Assembly (NCBI GenBank): GCA_023014485.1
Contig: JAJOZX010000872.1
Span: 1,052,599 to 1,116,598 of the forward strand
Reading direction: 5' to 3'
DNA from: Bathynomus jamesi
Taxonomy: Eukaryota > Arthropoda > Malacostraca > Isopoda > Cirolanidae
DNA length: 64,000 bases
Position numbers and translations under genes: made by a program. The notes beneath the pieces are model-generated. The model ran no database searches. It was not told the DNA's origin and was given only the letters and a program-made list of their open reading frames with translations. Position 1 is the first letter of the stretch, and each line of letters begins with the position of its first letter. Positions 47,078 through 60,200 of the stretch are shown one piece after another.

Positions 47078-47080
<3 letters not shown>
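46091..47080. other. AT-rich spacer with contracted minisatellite, unit C
   Basis: It has the same content as 5961-7034 with a shorter minisatellite (46411-46511). No gene is recognised. Confidence 0.6.
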
Positions 47081-47112
<32 letters not shown>

Positions 47113-47729
47113 GGTTGTGAGAGACTGGGATGGAGGGGTCCCAGGCGTAGGGGCGCGATGAATGGAGTGTGGCTAGTGCCCCGTTAAGCCCATTCCTAAC
47201 GCGTAATGGCCTGACCAGCCCCCTGCGACCGTTCTTTGGTGACCAATTGATGGTGCTTGGCTGTACTGCTCTGAGGTGAGAGAGCTTTACTGCCCAGCTG
47301 GCTGCCAGGCCAGCGTAAAGTCTCGGGCGTAGCCTCTGGGTCTGGTGGGATATCCCTTGAACACTGGATTCTAAGAGTCTGGCCGCTTGTGAGTGACTAG
47401 TAAGACTTAGTAAGGGGCTGCATCTCGCTGTCGCTCCTGGCGGGAAATCCGTGACGCCTGCGTCGCGAGTGTTTGTCAGTTGGTAGCTGCGACACGTTTG
47501 GGACTGTCCGGCCCTGGGGAGACCTTTGGTCGGTGCGGCAGCAGCGAGAGGTGTAGTCTTCTGGAAGGGATGAACGTCACTTGCAAATAGGTGGATGCGT
47601 CTACGCGCGGGAAGAATTCACCCCCCTCCTTTTTTATATACTGGTCAGAACGTTTTTGATAGTTTTCATTGCTAGAACGCTTTATCTTATTCAGAGTATT
47701 CAGAATTCGAAAAAAAAAAAAAAGTTACA

Positions 47730-49071
47730 ATGACTGGACCGCAGAAATTGAAGGCTGAATGTGCGAGGTGTGAAGTGAACCAGTGGGTGACGAACTTCAA
47801 AGAAGCTTGCTTCGAGAAGATCAACCACTCCAGCATGTGCCGCTTTTGCGAACACATGCAGTTTTACTTGAAGCTGGAGGAGAGGGTCCGGCGGCTCGAG
47901 TCGTCCAGATCGGCTGTTGGAGGTGCGGCGGTCACTGACGAGGCTGCGCCGCCCTCCAACCCGGAGCTCATTCAGGATAGGATAGCTGCCGTGGAAAGGG
48001 GTCCAGCGATGGAATGGACAGAGCTCGGGACCACGGAGAAAGGGTAGAGGTGAACCGGGGGCCAGGGTCTAAATCAGTGTCAGGAATCGCCAGCGACCCA
48101 CGTGGAATGCATGGAACCGCGGCGTAAGGTGGAGGGCGTAAAGAAGGGGCCGATAGAGAAGGGTGGGAAGGGGCCGATAAAGAAAAAGGGTGGGAAGGGG
48201 CCTACTGATGATGCCCAAAGAAGCGAAGGATGTAGCTGCCGGTCGGGGTGGGTCGGGTGGTGTAAGTGCGGCCGAGTTTATGGGTGGCGACGGGTTTCGA
48301 AAGGTCTCGGGCAAGAAGGCTGCGAAGCCGAAGCCCGAGACCCCAGTTGCCCCTGTCAGGACCTCCAACCGCTTTAGTCTCCTGTGCGCGAAGGAGGAAG
48401 ACACCGTTTTAATTGGGGACTCGCAGATTAGGGGCCAGGAGAAGTACTTTGCTTCTGCAAACCGAGACAGGGGAAGGTAAGGTGCTTACCTGGTCGGGGA
48501 ACGGCGCACATAAGGAAGGAATTAGATAAGGTGCGCGTGGCTAGTCGGAGGACTGCGATCGTTGTCCATGCTGGTGGCAACGACTTTTCCTCAAAGGCGG
48601 TAGGGTAGGTTCAACGGAAGGGATCATCACCGAGATCATGTCTCTTGCGGATGATCTAAACTTAAGACAGACAGGGGAATGTTGATGGGTATTTTACCGC
48701 GGATGAATGCCAGTGACCACGCGCTCAGTAAGGTCATTGGCATCAACGAGAGGGTGCAAGACTTGTGCGTCCCACTGGGCGTGAGGTTTGTTGACCCGTT
48801 CGACGCGTTTTCGGGTAGGTGGGACCTTATCAGAGGGATGGTGTCCACCTCAAGTCAGGGTAAAGGTGTGCTAGGCACGCTGCTTGACCGGCACCTATAC
48901 CGTATGGTGAGGTCGAGTCCGGGGAGAGATGATGGGCCCCCACCGGGGAGGGATGATGATGAGCCGGTGGCGGACGTACCTTCAACTGAAGGGTGCGTCC
49001 AGGTACAGGTGGGTGACTCCCTTCCACGTTGGAGGGGGCTCAGGCTCCTGCGGAAGTTGTCCCCTCGTTAG
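47730..49071 (+). pseudogene. LINE-1 ORF1 (zinc finger and SGNH esterase), unit C, frameshifted
   Basis: The finger and coiled-coil-like region (47730-48047) is open and identical in layout to unit A. The esterase has GDSQ and the GGND block, but 1-2 bp losses near 48471, 48588 and 48655 and the A-like losses near 48833-48860 destroy the frame. Confidence 0.8.
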
Positions 49072-49162
49072 TGAGGGGCTCTTCAACTCCCGACAGCCCT
49101 GGCTGTTCGGGAAACGGGTCGTGCTAGGGGGCGGTCAGAATAGGGGAGGCTCCCTCCGTGCA

Positions 49163-51869
49163 ATGCTTTTTAATGCTAGGTCGATCAGGAACAAGTTTTG
49201 CGAGCTACGGGCGCTCTTAGCATCAGAATACCAGGATATCGTTGCTATCACCGAGTCCTGGATTCATACTGATCGTAGGGACTACGTTGGGGAGTTCGAA
49301 ATTCCCGGGTATAGAATGTTTCGCAAAGACCGCACCCGTGGGGAGGGGGGTGGGGTACTAATATACGTCAGAGACACGTTGAGTCCGGTTGACTGCCAGT
49401 TCCGGTCGGAACGGGAGCTGCTTGGCGTCGATCTGAACGTGGGAGGGACGAACTATAGGTTAATCTTGGTGTACAGACCTCCGCATCTCCTCCTCGAGGA
49501 GGATACAGCCCTGTACACCGAACTCAGTAGCCTGCTAGGGGATAGGGTGTGTGTAGTTTTAGGAGACTTCAACTGTCGCGGCATAAAGTGGGAAAACAGG
49601 ACTGCCGATGCTGAAGGGAGGAGGCTAGTTGACTTTGCTGATGAGAACTTCCTCACTCAGTGGGTCAACGAGCCTACACGAGGCGAAAGCGTTCTAGACT
49701 TAGTATTCACGACCGAAGACAACCTCGTCACTGGCCTCACCGTTGACGAATCATTGGGCGGGAGTGATCACGGTCTTATTAGGTTCCGTGTGTGCGTCCC
49801 TCGGGTGAAGCGTAGTAACTCGAGAGGCAGTAAGCTCGATCTCCGGCGGGCGAACTTTGTTAGCCTCAGGGATAGCGTAGGAGAGATGGGGTTAGAGGTT
49901 GGCGGCGATGTTGAGGGAGTGTGGAGTGCATTCCGGGACGAGTTTATGGTGCTGCAGTCTGCTGCCATACCCTCAAAACCGGTCACCCCTGCTTCAACGC
50001 AGCCTAAGTGGTTCAATCGTGACATCGCTTCGGCTATCCGAAATAGGAAAGTAGCGTATAGGAGGGCGAAGGCCAATCGTTCCCACGAGAACACTGAAGC
50101 GTATGTCCGCCTGTGTAGGGAAGTGAAGGCGAAGGTTAGGCTAGCGAAACGTAACGAAGAACTACGGGTGGCAAGCCTCTGCAAGGGGAACCCTAAGGAG
50201 TTCTTCAGTTATGTTAATAGTAGAAAGCCCATTAGAAGCGGCGTTCTGCGGACCTCCGACGCGGACATCGCTAATGTGCTTAATGAGTACTTTGCGGGAG
50301 TGTTCACCAGGGAGGATACCCGCGTCATCCCCGAGCCAGGCGTGAGGCACGAAGGTGCTGGCCTGGATAGTGTTAGATGTACCGCGACAGTCGTTGCCGA
50401 TAGAATAGACAAACTGAGCGCGTTTAAGGCTCCTGGGCCAGACCAGTTTCTCCCCAGAGTGTTGCGAGAAGTGCGCGACCAGGTGGCTCCCCACCTGGCT
50501 ACAGTCTTCAACAAATCGTTGGAGATGGGCCAGGTGCCTGGTGACTGGAGGGAAGCCAACGTGACCCCTATCTTTAAGAAAGGGGATCACGAAAGTCCAG
50601 GGAACTATCGTCCCATTAGTCTCACTTCAGTTGTAGGTAAATTATTAGAAGGGATAATAGCGATAGGATCGTTGACCATTTGGATTCCTACAAGCTGCTT
50701 GGGGACTCCCAACATGGGTTTAGACGGCATAGGTCGTGTCTCACCAACTTGCTCGAGTTTTTCCACGTCATGTTGAGTGAGTACGATAAGAGTAGGGCGA
50801 TTGATATACTTTATCTCGACTTTCAGAAAGCCTTTGATAAGGTACCTCACCGCCGGCTAATGGCGAAAGTGCGCGCGCTGGGTATCGGTGGGGAAATAGG
50901 TAGGTGGATTGAAAACTGGCTGAGGAATAGGCGGCAGAGGGTGTAATTAAAGGGGCTAGTTCGGGTTGGGCCTCGGTCACTAGTGGGGTTCCTCAGGGTT
51001 CCGTTTTGGGGCCACTGTTGTTTATCATTTACATAAATGATATCGACGGTGGCATCGTCAGTCGGATCGCCAAATTCGCTGATGACACCAAGCTTGGGGC
51101 CAATGTTGGGACGCCCGAAGCGATCGAGGAACTGCGTGCGGACCTAGGTAGGATAGGAGAGTGGTCCGAAAAATGGCAAATGCCGTTTAACTTGGGTAAA
51201 TGCAAAGTGATGCACATTGGCTACGCCAATCCCAAGTCGGACTACTCGATGTTGGGTAGTAATATCGAGGTGACTGATTTAGAAAAGGACTTGGGTGTGC
51301 TAATTAGCAGCGACCTTAAGTTTACGAAACAGTGTAGAGGTGGAAAAGAAAGCCCAGAAACTATTGGGTTATATCAGGAGGCAATTTCAGTTTCGGAACA
51401 AGGAGATTGTGCTCTCACTGTACAATTCCCTTGTTCGGCCGCACCTGGAGTATGCTGTGCAGTTCTGGTCGCCCACCCTCAGGAAAGATATTGAGAGGCT
51501 GGAGCGAGTGCAGGCGAGGGCCACAAAGTTAATCCCTTCCGTTAGGCATATGGGCTACAATCGACGGTTACGCGCCCTGAACTTGTTTTCGCTTGAAACT
51601 CGGAGGCTGCGCGGTCAACTGATCGAGGTTTTCAAGCTCTTACGCGGGTTCAACGATGTCGATTTTAGAAGTATGTTTAGTTTAAATGATAACCCAACTC
51701 GCAACAATGGTTGGAAGTTGGATTTGAAACGGTTTAGGACTATGTGTGTGGGAATTACTTTACGTATAAGATCTGTGACACATGGAACAGGTTACCTTCG
51801 GAAGTTGTGAACAGTTCCTCTGTGGATCAGTTCAAGAAAAGGTTAGACCAAATCTTGCACACTATTTGA
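49163..51869 (+). pseudogene. LINE-1 ORF2 (endonuclease-reverse transcriptase), unit C, frameshifted
   Basis: The endonuclease and the first half of RT are open to near 50665. The shared 1-bp losses near 50665 and 50941 follow, and then two private ones. FADDTKLG is at about 51068-51095. Confidence 0.87.
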
Positions 51870-51976
51870 GTGTGTACAAAATTTTCCCTGGCACCCGTTG
51901 CCATTGGTACCTCCTCGGTATGGGCCGCAAGGCCTTTTGAGGTACTTCTTTTCCTTGTTCCTTGTAACTCTCTCTC

Positions 51977-52012
<36 letters not shown>

Positions 52013-54869
52013 CGGCAATGCTTTTAATGCTTTCTCTTCTCTTCTTTTTATGCTTTTAATGCTAGGTCGATTAGGAACAAGTTTTGCGAGCTACGGGCGC
52101 TCTTAGCATCAGAATACCAGGATATCGTTGCTATCACCGAGTCCTGGATTCATACTGATCGTAGGGACTACGTTGGGAGTTCGAAATTCCGGGTATAGAA
52201 TGTTTCGCAAAGACCGCACCCGTGGGGAGGGGGGTGGGGTACTAATATACGTCAGAGACACGTTGAGTCCGGTTGACTGCCAGTTCCGATCGGAACGGGA
52301 GCTGCTTGGCGTCGATCTGAACGTGGGGGGGGACGAACTATAGGTTAATCTTGGTGTACAGACCTCCGCATCTCCTCCTCGAGGAGGATACAGCCCTGTA
52401 CACCGAACTCAGTAGCCTGCTAGGGGATAGGGTGTGTGTAGTTTTAGGAGACTTCAACTGTCGCGGCATAAAGTGGGAAGACAGGACTGCTGATGCTAAA
52501 GGGAGGAGGCTAGTTGACTTTGCTGATGAGAACTTCTCACTCAGTGGGTCAATGAGCCACACGAGGCGAAAGCGTTCTAGACTTAGTATTCACGACCGAA
52601 GACAACCTCGTCACTGGCCTCACCGTTGACGAATCGTTGGGCGGGAGTGATCACGGTCTGATTAGGTTCCGTGTGTGCGTCCCTCGGGTGAAGCGTAGTA
52701 ACTCGAGAGGAAGTAAGCTCGATCTCCGGCGGGCGAACTTTGTTAGCCTCAGGGATAGCGTAGGAGAGATGGGGTTAGAGGTCGGCGGCGATGTTGAGCG
52801 GGAGTGTGGAGTGCATTCCGGGACGAGTTTATGGTGCTGCAGTCTGCTGCCATACCCTCAAAACCGGTCACCCCTGCTTCAACGCAGCCTAAGTGGTTCA
52901 ATCGTGACATCGCGGCTATCCGAAATAAGAAAGTAGCGTATAGGAGGGCGAAGGCCAATCGTTCCCATGAGAACACTGAAGCGTATGTCGCCTGTGTAGG
53001 GAAGTGAAGGCGAAGGTTAGACTAGCGAAGCGTAACAAAGAACTACGGGTGGGAAGCCTCTGCAAGGGGAACCCTAAAGAGTTCTTCAGTTATGTTAATA
53101 GTAGAAAGCCCATTAGAAGCATGATAGGTCCGTTAAAGGACCGAAGCGGCGTTCTGCGGACCTCCGACGCGGACATCGCTAATGTGCTTAATGAGTACTT
53201 TGCGGAAGTGTTCACCTAGGGAGGACACCCGCATCATCCCCGAGCCAGGCGTGAGGCACGAAGCTGCTGGCATGGATAGTGTTCGATGTACCGCGACAGT
53301 CATTGCCGATAGAATAGACAAACTGAGCGCGTTTAAGGCTCTTGGGCCAGAACAGTTTCTCCCCAGAGTGTTGCGGGAGGTGCACGACCAGGTGGCTCCC
53401 CACCTGGCTACAGTCTTCAACAAATCGTTGGAGACGGGCCAGGTGCCTGGTGACTGGAGGGAAGCCAACGTGACCCCTATCTTTAAAAAGGGGATCACGA
53501 AAGTCCAGGGAACTATCGTCCCATTAGTCTCACTTCAGTTGTAGGTAAATTATTAGAGGGATAATAGTGGATAGGATCGTTGACCATTTGGATTCCTACA
53601 AGCTGCTTGGGGACTCCCAACATGGGTTTAGACAGCATAGGTCGTGTCTCACCAACTTGCTCGAGTTTTTCCGCGTCATGTTGAGTGAGTATGATAAGAG
53701 TAGGCGATTGATATACTTTATCTCGACTTTCAGAAAGCCTTTGATGAGGTACCTCACCGCCGGCTAATGGTGAAAGTGCGCGCGCAGGGTATCGGTGGGG
53801 AAATAGGTAGGTGGATTGAAAACTGGCTGAGGAATAGGCGGCAGAGGGTGTAATTAAAGTGGCTAGTTCGGGTTGGCCTCGGTCACTAGTGGGGTTCCTC
53901 AGAGATCCGGGTTTTGGGGCCACTGTTGTTTATCATTTACATAAATGATATCGACGGTGGCATCGTCAGTCGGATCGCCAAATTCGCTGATGACACCAAG
54001 CTTGGGGCCAATGTTGGGACGCCTGAGGAACTGCGTGCGGACCTAGGTAGGATAGGAGAGTGGTCCGAAAAATGGCAAATGCCGTTTAACTTGGGTAAAT
54101 GCAAAGTGATGCACATTGGCTACGCCAATCCCAAGTCGGACTCCTCGATGTTGGGGAGTAATATCGAGGTGACTGATTTAGAAAAGGACTTGGGTGTGCT
54201 AATTAGCAGCGACCTTAAGTTTACGAAACAGTGCGTAGAGGTGGAAAAGAAAGCCCAGAAACTATTGGGTTATATCAGGAGGCAATTTCAGTTTCGGAAA
54301 AGGAGAGTTGTGCTCTCACTGTACAATTCACTTGTTCGGCCACACCTGGAGTATGCTGTGCAGTTCTGGTCGCCCACCCTCAGGAAAGATATTGAGAGGC
54401 TGGAGCGAGTGCAGGCGAGGGCCACAAAGTTAATCCCTTCCGTTAGGCATATGGGCTACAATCGACGGTTACGCGCCCTGAACTTGTTTTCGCTTGAAAC
54501 TCGGAGGCTGCGCGGTCAACTGATCGAGGTTTTCAAGCTCTTACGCGGGTTCAACGATGTCGATTTAGAAGTATGTTTAGTTAAATGATAACCCAACTTG
54601 CAACAATGGTTGGAAGTTGGATTTGAAACGGTTTAGGACTAGTGTGTGTGGGAATTACTTTATGTATAAGATCTGTGACACATGGAACAGGTTACCTTCA
54701 GAAGTTGTGAACAGTTCCTCTGTGGATCAGTTCAAGAAAGGTTAGACCAAATCTTGCACACTATTTGAGTGTGTAGAAAATTTTCCCTGGCACCCGTTGC
54801 TATTGGTACCTCCTCGGTATGGGCCGCAAGGCCTTTTGAGGTGCTTCTTTTCCTTGTAACTCCTTGTAA
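52013..54869 (+). mobile_element. CR1-like LINE with ORF2 only (LINE-2), unit C
   Basis: It is the same element as at 11934 and 33216, with an expanded, scrambled 5' edge (extra T-rich bases up to about 52060). It keeps the 93 bp lost in units A and B, and a 27-bp segment near 53120-53147 (SMIGPLKDR) that is also missing from all LINE-1 copies. It is therefore the most complete record of this part of ORF2. Many small frameshifts are present. Confidence 0.9.
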
Positions 54870-54925
54870 CTCTCTCTTTCTCTCTCTCTCTCATATATAT
54901 ATAATACGAAAGATATAGTCATATA

Positions 54926-55611
54926 AAAGGTGTCCCAGAAGTCTTGGAAGGAATTTATTTGGCTATAACTATTTTGTTTAGGGATCAAATAAAAAAAGGT
55001 TTGTAACACTTGAAAATATATTTATTGCGATTTTAATTACAAATTTAATATCTGGTAAATATCTTCATTTTCATTGCGTAAATCTAAACTCGCATTAGCG
55101 TGCGTTATCCGACTCTGATGATCTTGTGGTTTAATTTCTTGAGCAATTTGAATTTGTACGGGTAAGATTGATATCCTCTCTTAAAATTCGATGTAAGGAA
55201 CTTCTTGAAATGTTTAATTCCTGGCTGCGACATCGACTGATGTGGATTTTCCTCAACGCTTTCAAGAATCATCTCAGTTGGACTCGAGTTGGCTTGTCCG
55301 TGGACGCCCAGTCCGTGGTTCATCTCCCTGACCCTTTTCCATACGAAATTTAGCGACGTACCGTCGAATAGCTCGATCAGAAGGAGCAGAAAGTGTGTTG
55401 AATTTAATCGAAAAGCTCTTTGAAGCGGCATCGATGGAATTGCTGTTTGTCAAATAAAGTTCCAGAATAGCCACTCTTTGTTGCACTATCCAGGATTCCA
55501 TTTTCATTAATCGCAGGAAGGGTACTTTAAGAAAAATAAAAATAAAAAATTAATCAAAAAAAGAAAAAGTTATAGCCAAATAAAATCCTCCAAGACTTCT
55601 GGGACACCCTG
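54926..55611 (-). mobile_element. Deleted Tc1/mariner-superfamily element, unit C
   Basis: This is the counterpart of 14747-15432. The ends GGTGTCCCAGAAG and CTTCTGGGACACCC are intact and flanked by TA. The N-terminal transposase frame carries an extra shift near 55425. Confidence 0.85.
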
Positions 55612-55710
55612 TACAATATTTGACAGGCTACACATGAAATGAAACTTACCACCGTACTTACATCGTATTTTGTAAATTGCTTAAAACTTTATTGAGCTCA
55701 CATCCCGCCT

Positions 55711-55748
<38 letters not shown>

Positions 55749-56216
55749 TATATATATATATAATATATTTTTTTTTTTTTATTTATTTATTGGATGCTAC
55801 ATTTTACAAGCAATCATGCTGTTTTTCATATATATCTGGCAACCCTGCCAGCGTACCTGCTACTCTCTTTTGAATGTAGCGCAGTTAGGTTTGGTTATAT
55901 AGAGAGATCTCTTACAATTCAGTTTTTAGTAGTCTAGACGTATGGTTGTTGCATTGTGCAGTGGTGCAAATTCGATTTTATTGTTGATGCAAGGTGCAGG
56001 TTACTTAGATTTATATTAATTGATGCCTAAAGTAGCCTGCTTCAATTGACTACCTAAGGTAGGATGGAGTAGGACGGCAGGCGCAGGCCCCGCGCAGGGT
56101 ACCCCTACTGTAACCCTTGTTTTAGTTTAACTTAGGCTATAAGTTAAAGTTGCCCCTTTAGATCGGAGCCATTCTCGGCTGAGATTCCGAATCCCCTAAA
56201 AGAAAATAACAGCAAG

Positions 56217-56268
<52 letters not shown>

Positions 56269-57284
56269 CTGCACTAGGTATATAGGGGAGGGGCCATGGG
56301 GCCATGGGCCCTCCCCCTTTGTATATCAAAAGGAAAATACGGCTTGATGTATACAATTTTTTAATTCGTTATTATAATATTAAAATTTGATCGACTTCTT
56401 GATTACACATCATAGATTATGCATATATAGCTGATTTTGTGAAACCAAACAGTCTCTTATTCGTATTTGGGTTAAAGAAGATTATGTTATTTTAAATTCG
56501 TTTACAACTAAAATTAAACTAGTTTTAGATCTTTTTTAAGGATCTAATGACTCAACGTAATTTGAATAATATACGAATGAGCAAGACATAATGATCTCTT
56601 ATCTCTTTCATGTGCATATTATTCAGGGATATCTACTATACAAGCAGTTGCATACACTAATTTAACGATTACATCACTACATTCGGCAAGTTCCACGCGT
56701 TGTTTAAACTTTCTGTAGAGTAAGAATCGCATGTTCATTATAGACAAGTTTATTATATACTGTATATATATATACATATATATATATATATCAAACTCCA
56801 TTTTTTTTAAATTGCAAATACCTAATGGCAAAATGTGGCACCTCACCCACCTTTGGTTAGACTTATATACACCACTGCTACACAGCCTACACTGTGATAA
56901 CAGTAACTCTGTGGCTGTAGTCGTATCAGTTGCTTGAAAGAATTGCTGCTGTCCCTTAATGCTCCCTACACGCTGATCATTAACGGTCAACGCTCGTGTG
57001 CATTCATTGAAATTTTTGAGTGATTGAAATTTCATTGATTGAATTACCTTTTATTGCATGGAGCTCTCCTATAAGACTGAATAAAGTCGCCTTGCATTTG
57101 CTAGAAAAAAATTGGTAAGCATGGACGATATTCGTTGAACGGTCAAGTGACTAAGATAATTAATCTAACTAGGTCGTGTCTGGTAATGCTATTAAACTGG
57201 TACAGTGTAGACGTTCAAAGCGAGGATTGTGCATTTTCTGTTCGACTGAAATAATTTAATTTTTACAGTTTAATCTTTGTAACT
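55612..57284. other. AT-rich upstream region of gene copy D
   Basis: It has the same content as 15433-17122, with AT tracts at about 55717-55765 and 56218-56268 and the palindrome at 56285-56317. No gene is recognised. Confidence 0.5.
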
Positions 57285-60200
57285 ATGGATTGGTTTCGCA
57301 CTGAACTCTCTACAGTAAAAAATGAGAAGAATCCTTCAGTGACAGTAAAAGGGATTATAGTTGGTGCAGGTTAGTCTAAGATCATTTCTTTTTGATTTGC
57401 TGTTTTACAGAGCACCACTCAGCTCATACACCCATTAAGGGTACGAACAGGCATCAGCATCAATGTCATGCAGGTGCACAAAGGATCATCATACTAACGA
57501 GGCTCATCACAGTGGAAGCAACAATGCTTTGAGTTACCATCATTCAATGGGTGGTCCGATCCATAAGTGTAATGAGTATGATGTTTGGAACCCCTGGTAA
57601 CCAAGAGTAGGCCGATATACATGGGCATGAGTAAAAACAGAGTACTATGTAAGGCTGCTGTAAGCAGTGCAAACAAGAGGAGGAGAATATTTTAACCCTT
57701 AATTAAAGCGCGTGAAGTTAACTTGTGTAACGGCTGTAAAAATTTTGGAAGTATTAAAAAAACAAAACAAATATTTGGTCTCCTCCCTCGTCAATCGATG
57801 ACATCTCAGGAGATCAAAAATTGTAGATCTGTGGAAAGATCATTATTCTAATATGCTGAATGGTGTAAGCAGAGGAAATATAAGTTAGCTTTCTCATATA
57901 TTTTTACTGAATCATTAAGTGTTATTCAAACTTAATGTGAATACTACTACTACTACTACTACTACTACTAATAATAATAATAATAATAATGTCACGATGC
58001 CATTTTAGATCTTCATATTTATACTGGTATTCCCATTTCAGGACATCGTGGAAAAGTGTATTCAAGATACGCCAAGGAGTTTCCTAATGAGTTTCAGATA
58101 GTTGGCGTTGCTGAGCCCGACTTCACGCCAGAAATGATGGAAAATACCTTTAAAATAGAAGAAAAATGGTTGTAACTTCCGTTATTCATTCGTTTACTTG
58201 ACTCGCTTCGCTTTGTATTCTCTCCTTTTTAAGGGCTGAGTCTCGTGATACTCGTTCGTTGTTGGAATACAAAATGAATGTTCGGTTTTTCGCTTTAACC
58301 TCCTTTCCTTTTTTATTTTTTGTACTTTTGCTACACTTTTATTAATTCATTTATGATTTAAGGTGGTCATGTCAAATTATTATTATTATATTATTATTAT
58401 TTATATGTTGAATTTGCATAGTAATTTCGTATATATAAATGCTACTTGTTATCACATGTTTGAAAACTATTTCAAGTAGTAAAAATGCTTTTAATTAATT
58501 TACGCCAAAGTTTAACACACACACACACACCTTGGTTTTGCTTCCGCCCGAATTGTTCATTCTGGAAGGTCAAGCTTGTCACTCGACCTTAGATCTACAG
58601 TTTAACGTGGAATCCGAGCCACGCTCACCCAACAGCCCAGCGTCTTAACCACTAGGCTACCAAGGGTACCCATTTATCTACCAATATTTATATATATATA
58701 TATATATATATATGGAATAACACGTATGAGCACGCGTAGTTTTTGTATAATACAAAATTGTCCCCGTTAGGATTCGAACGAAGGACCTCTTAACTAGGAG
58801 TCCCAACATCACACTACGACAAGGTAATAGTTAACACAACCTGTTAATATTTTAACGCTTTCTGCTCCAGAAGTGTTTTACCTGGTAATCCTCCCCAGTC
58901 GAGGTAATGGCAGATTTTAATTTTCTCTGGTGTAAATTGGCGTTAAGTGTTTCCTTGCTTGTTGAAATATCTAAAAAGTTGTGCTAACTTTTATCTCGTC
59001 GTGGTGTGGTGGTAGCACTCTCGACTCCTACTCGAGATGTCCTGGGTTCGAATTCTGGTAAGGGCAATTTTGTAATGTATATATATATATATATGGTGTA
59101 TTATCGCTTGAAAGTAGCCCTCAATTTTTTTTTATCTTTTCCCTTATAGCACCCCCCCAATTGTTTTATTGTGCTCTTTTATAGCACCCCCATTGTTCTT
59201 AGTATCCCGCCCTACAACTTTAGAATGATACGTGAATGTAAAAATTAACCAAATTGTTAGGTTAATTGAATGCCCGGTTAAGTCAACTGTAGGCCCTTGA
59301 TGATTTATTAGGTTCAGTCGTGATATTTTCGTTAGTTTTAACGAAAATATCACGACTTAACCTAACCAATTGGCAAGGGCGCACAGTTGACCTAACCAGG
59401 CATTCAGGTCAAAATTTTTAGTAATTGAAAAAAAGAAATTGGGGATGCTATAAAGGAAAAGATCCGTTTTTTAATATATATAATTGAATGAATTAATAAG
59501 AATAACATGTTATATCAGGTGTTGGAAATGGCTGCCGTTCACATGAATGTACGTGTCGTTAAGCCTTTCGTGCAATAAAATATAGCAAAAGACAGCATCC
59601 AACAGAACACAATACGGAATGACTTGCTCGACTGCTTTTAACTTTTTAAGCGGGAGCGGGACACCTTGCATGTACTATACAGGGTGGTCCAAGATAAAGT
59701 AAGCCCATTATTTATTTTAACAAAACTCAATGGGGCTACTTTATCTTGGTCTACCCTGTATACTTAATTTTGTTGAGATGAGACATATGTTCAGGATGCG
59801 AGCAGTTGTTTGTAATTATTTGCAGTTGGGGTATAATTTGTAGGTAATGAACCCAAACCGTAGAGCCATTTCTCGATCGATACAATAAACATTGAACAGT
59901 TGAGCATATTTTTACATTATTTTGTATATTTATTAATTATATGATTTGTGCTTATTAGGATGGTATTTACATATACACTGGAACCTCTACTATCCGCCAC
60001 TCAACTAACCGCAAAACTCAAATAACCGTACATTTATGTATTCGTACCACCGCCCAAACTACCCTGTTGTGTGTCGCATTTATCAGGCTTTTTTATACCA
60101 GAAACAGTGTGTTTTGATCTTCACGGGTCCTAAGTGCGTTTTATCAAGCAGCGAAATCTTGTAATCAGAAGGAATGTGAACGGAAAACGTTGCAAGGTTC

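Larger units (their letters stand above)
47110..51967 (+). mobile_element. CR1-like LINE, near full length (LINE-1), unit C
   Basis: It has the same structure as 7068-11906. It shares with unit A several ORF1 deletions that are absent from unit B, and shares both ORF2 frameshifts with A and B. Private losses near 51334 and 51743 add further breaks in the C-terminal part of ORF2. Confidence 0.92.
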
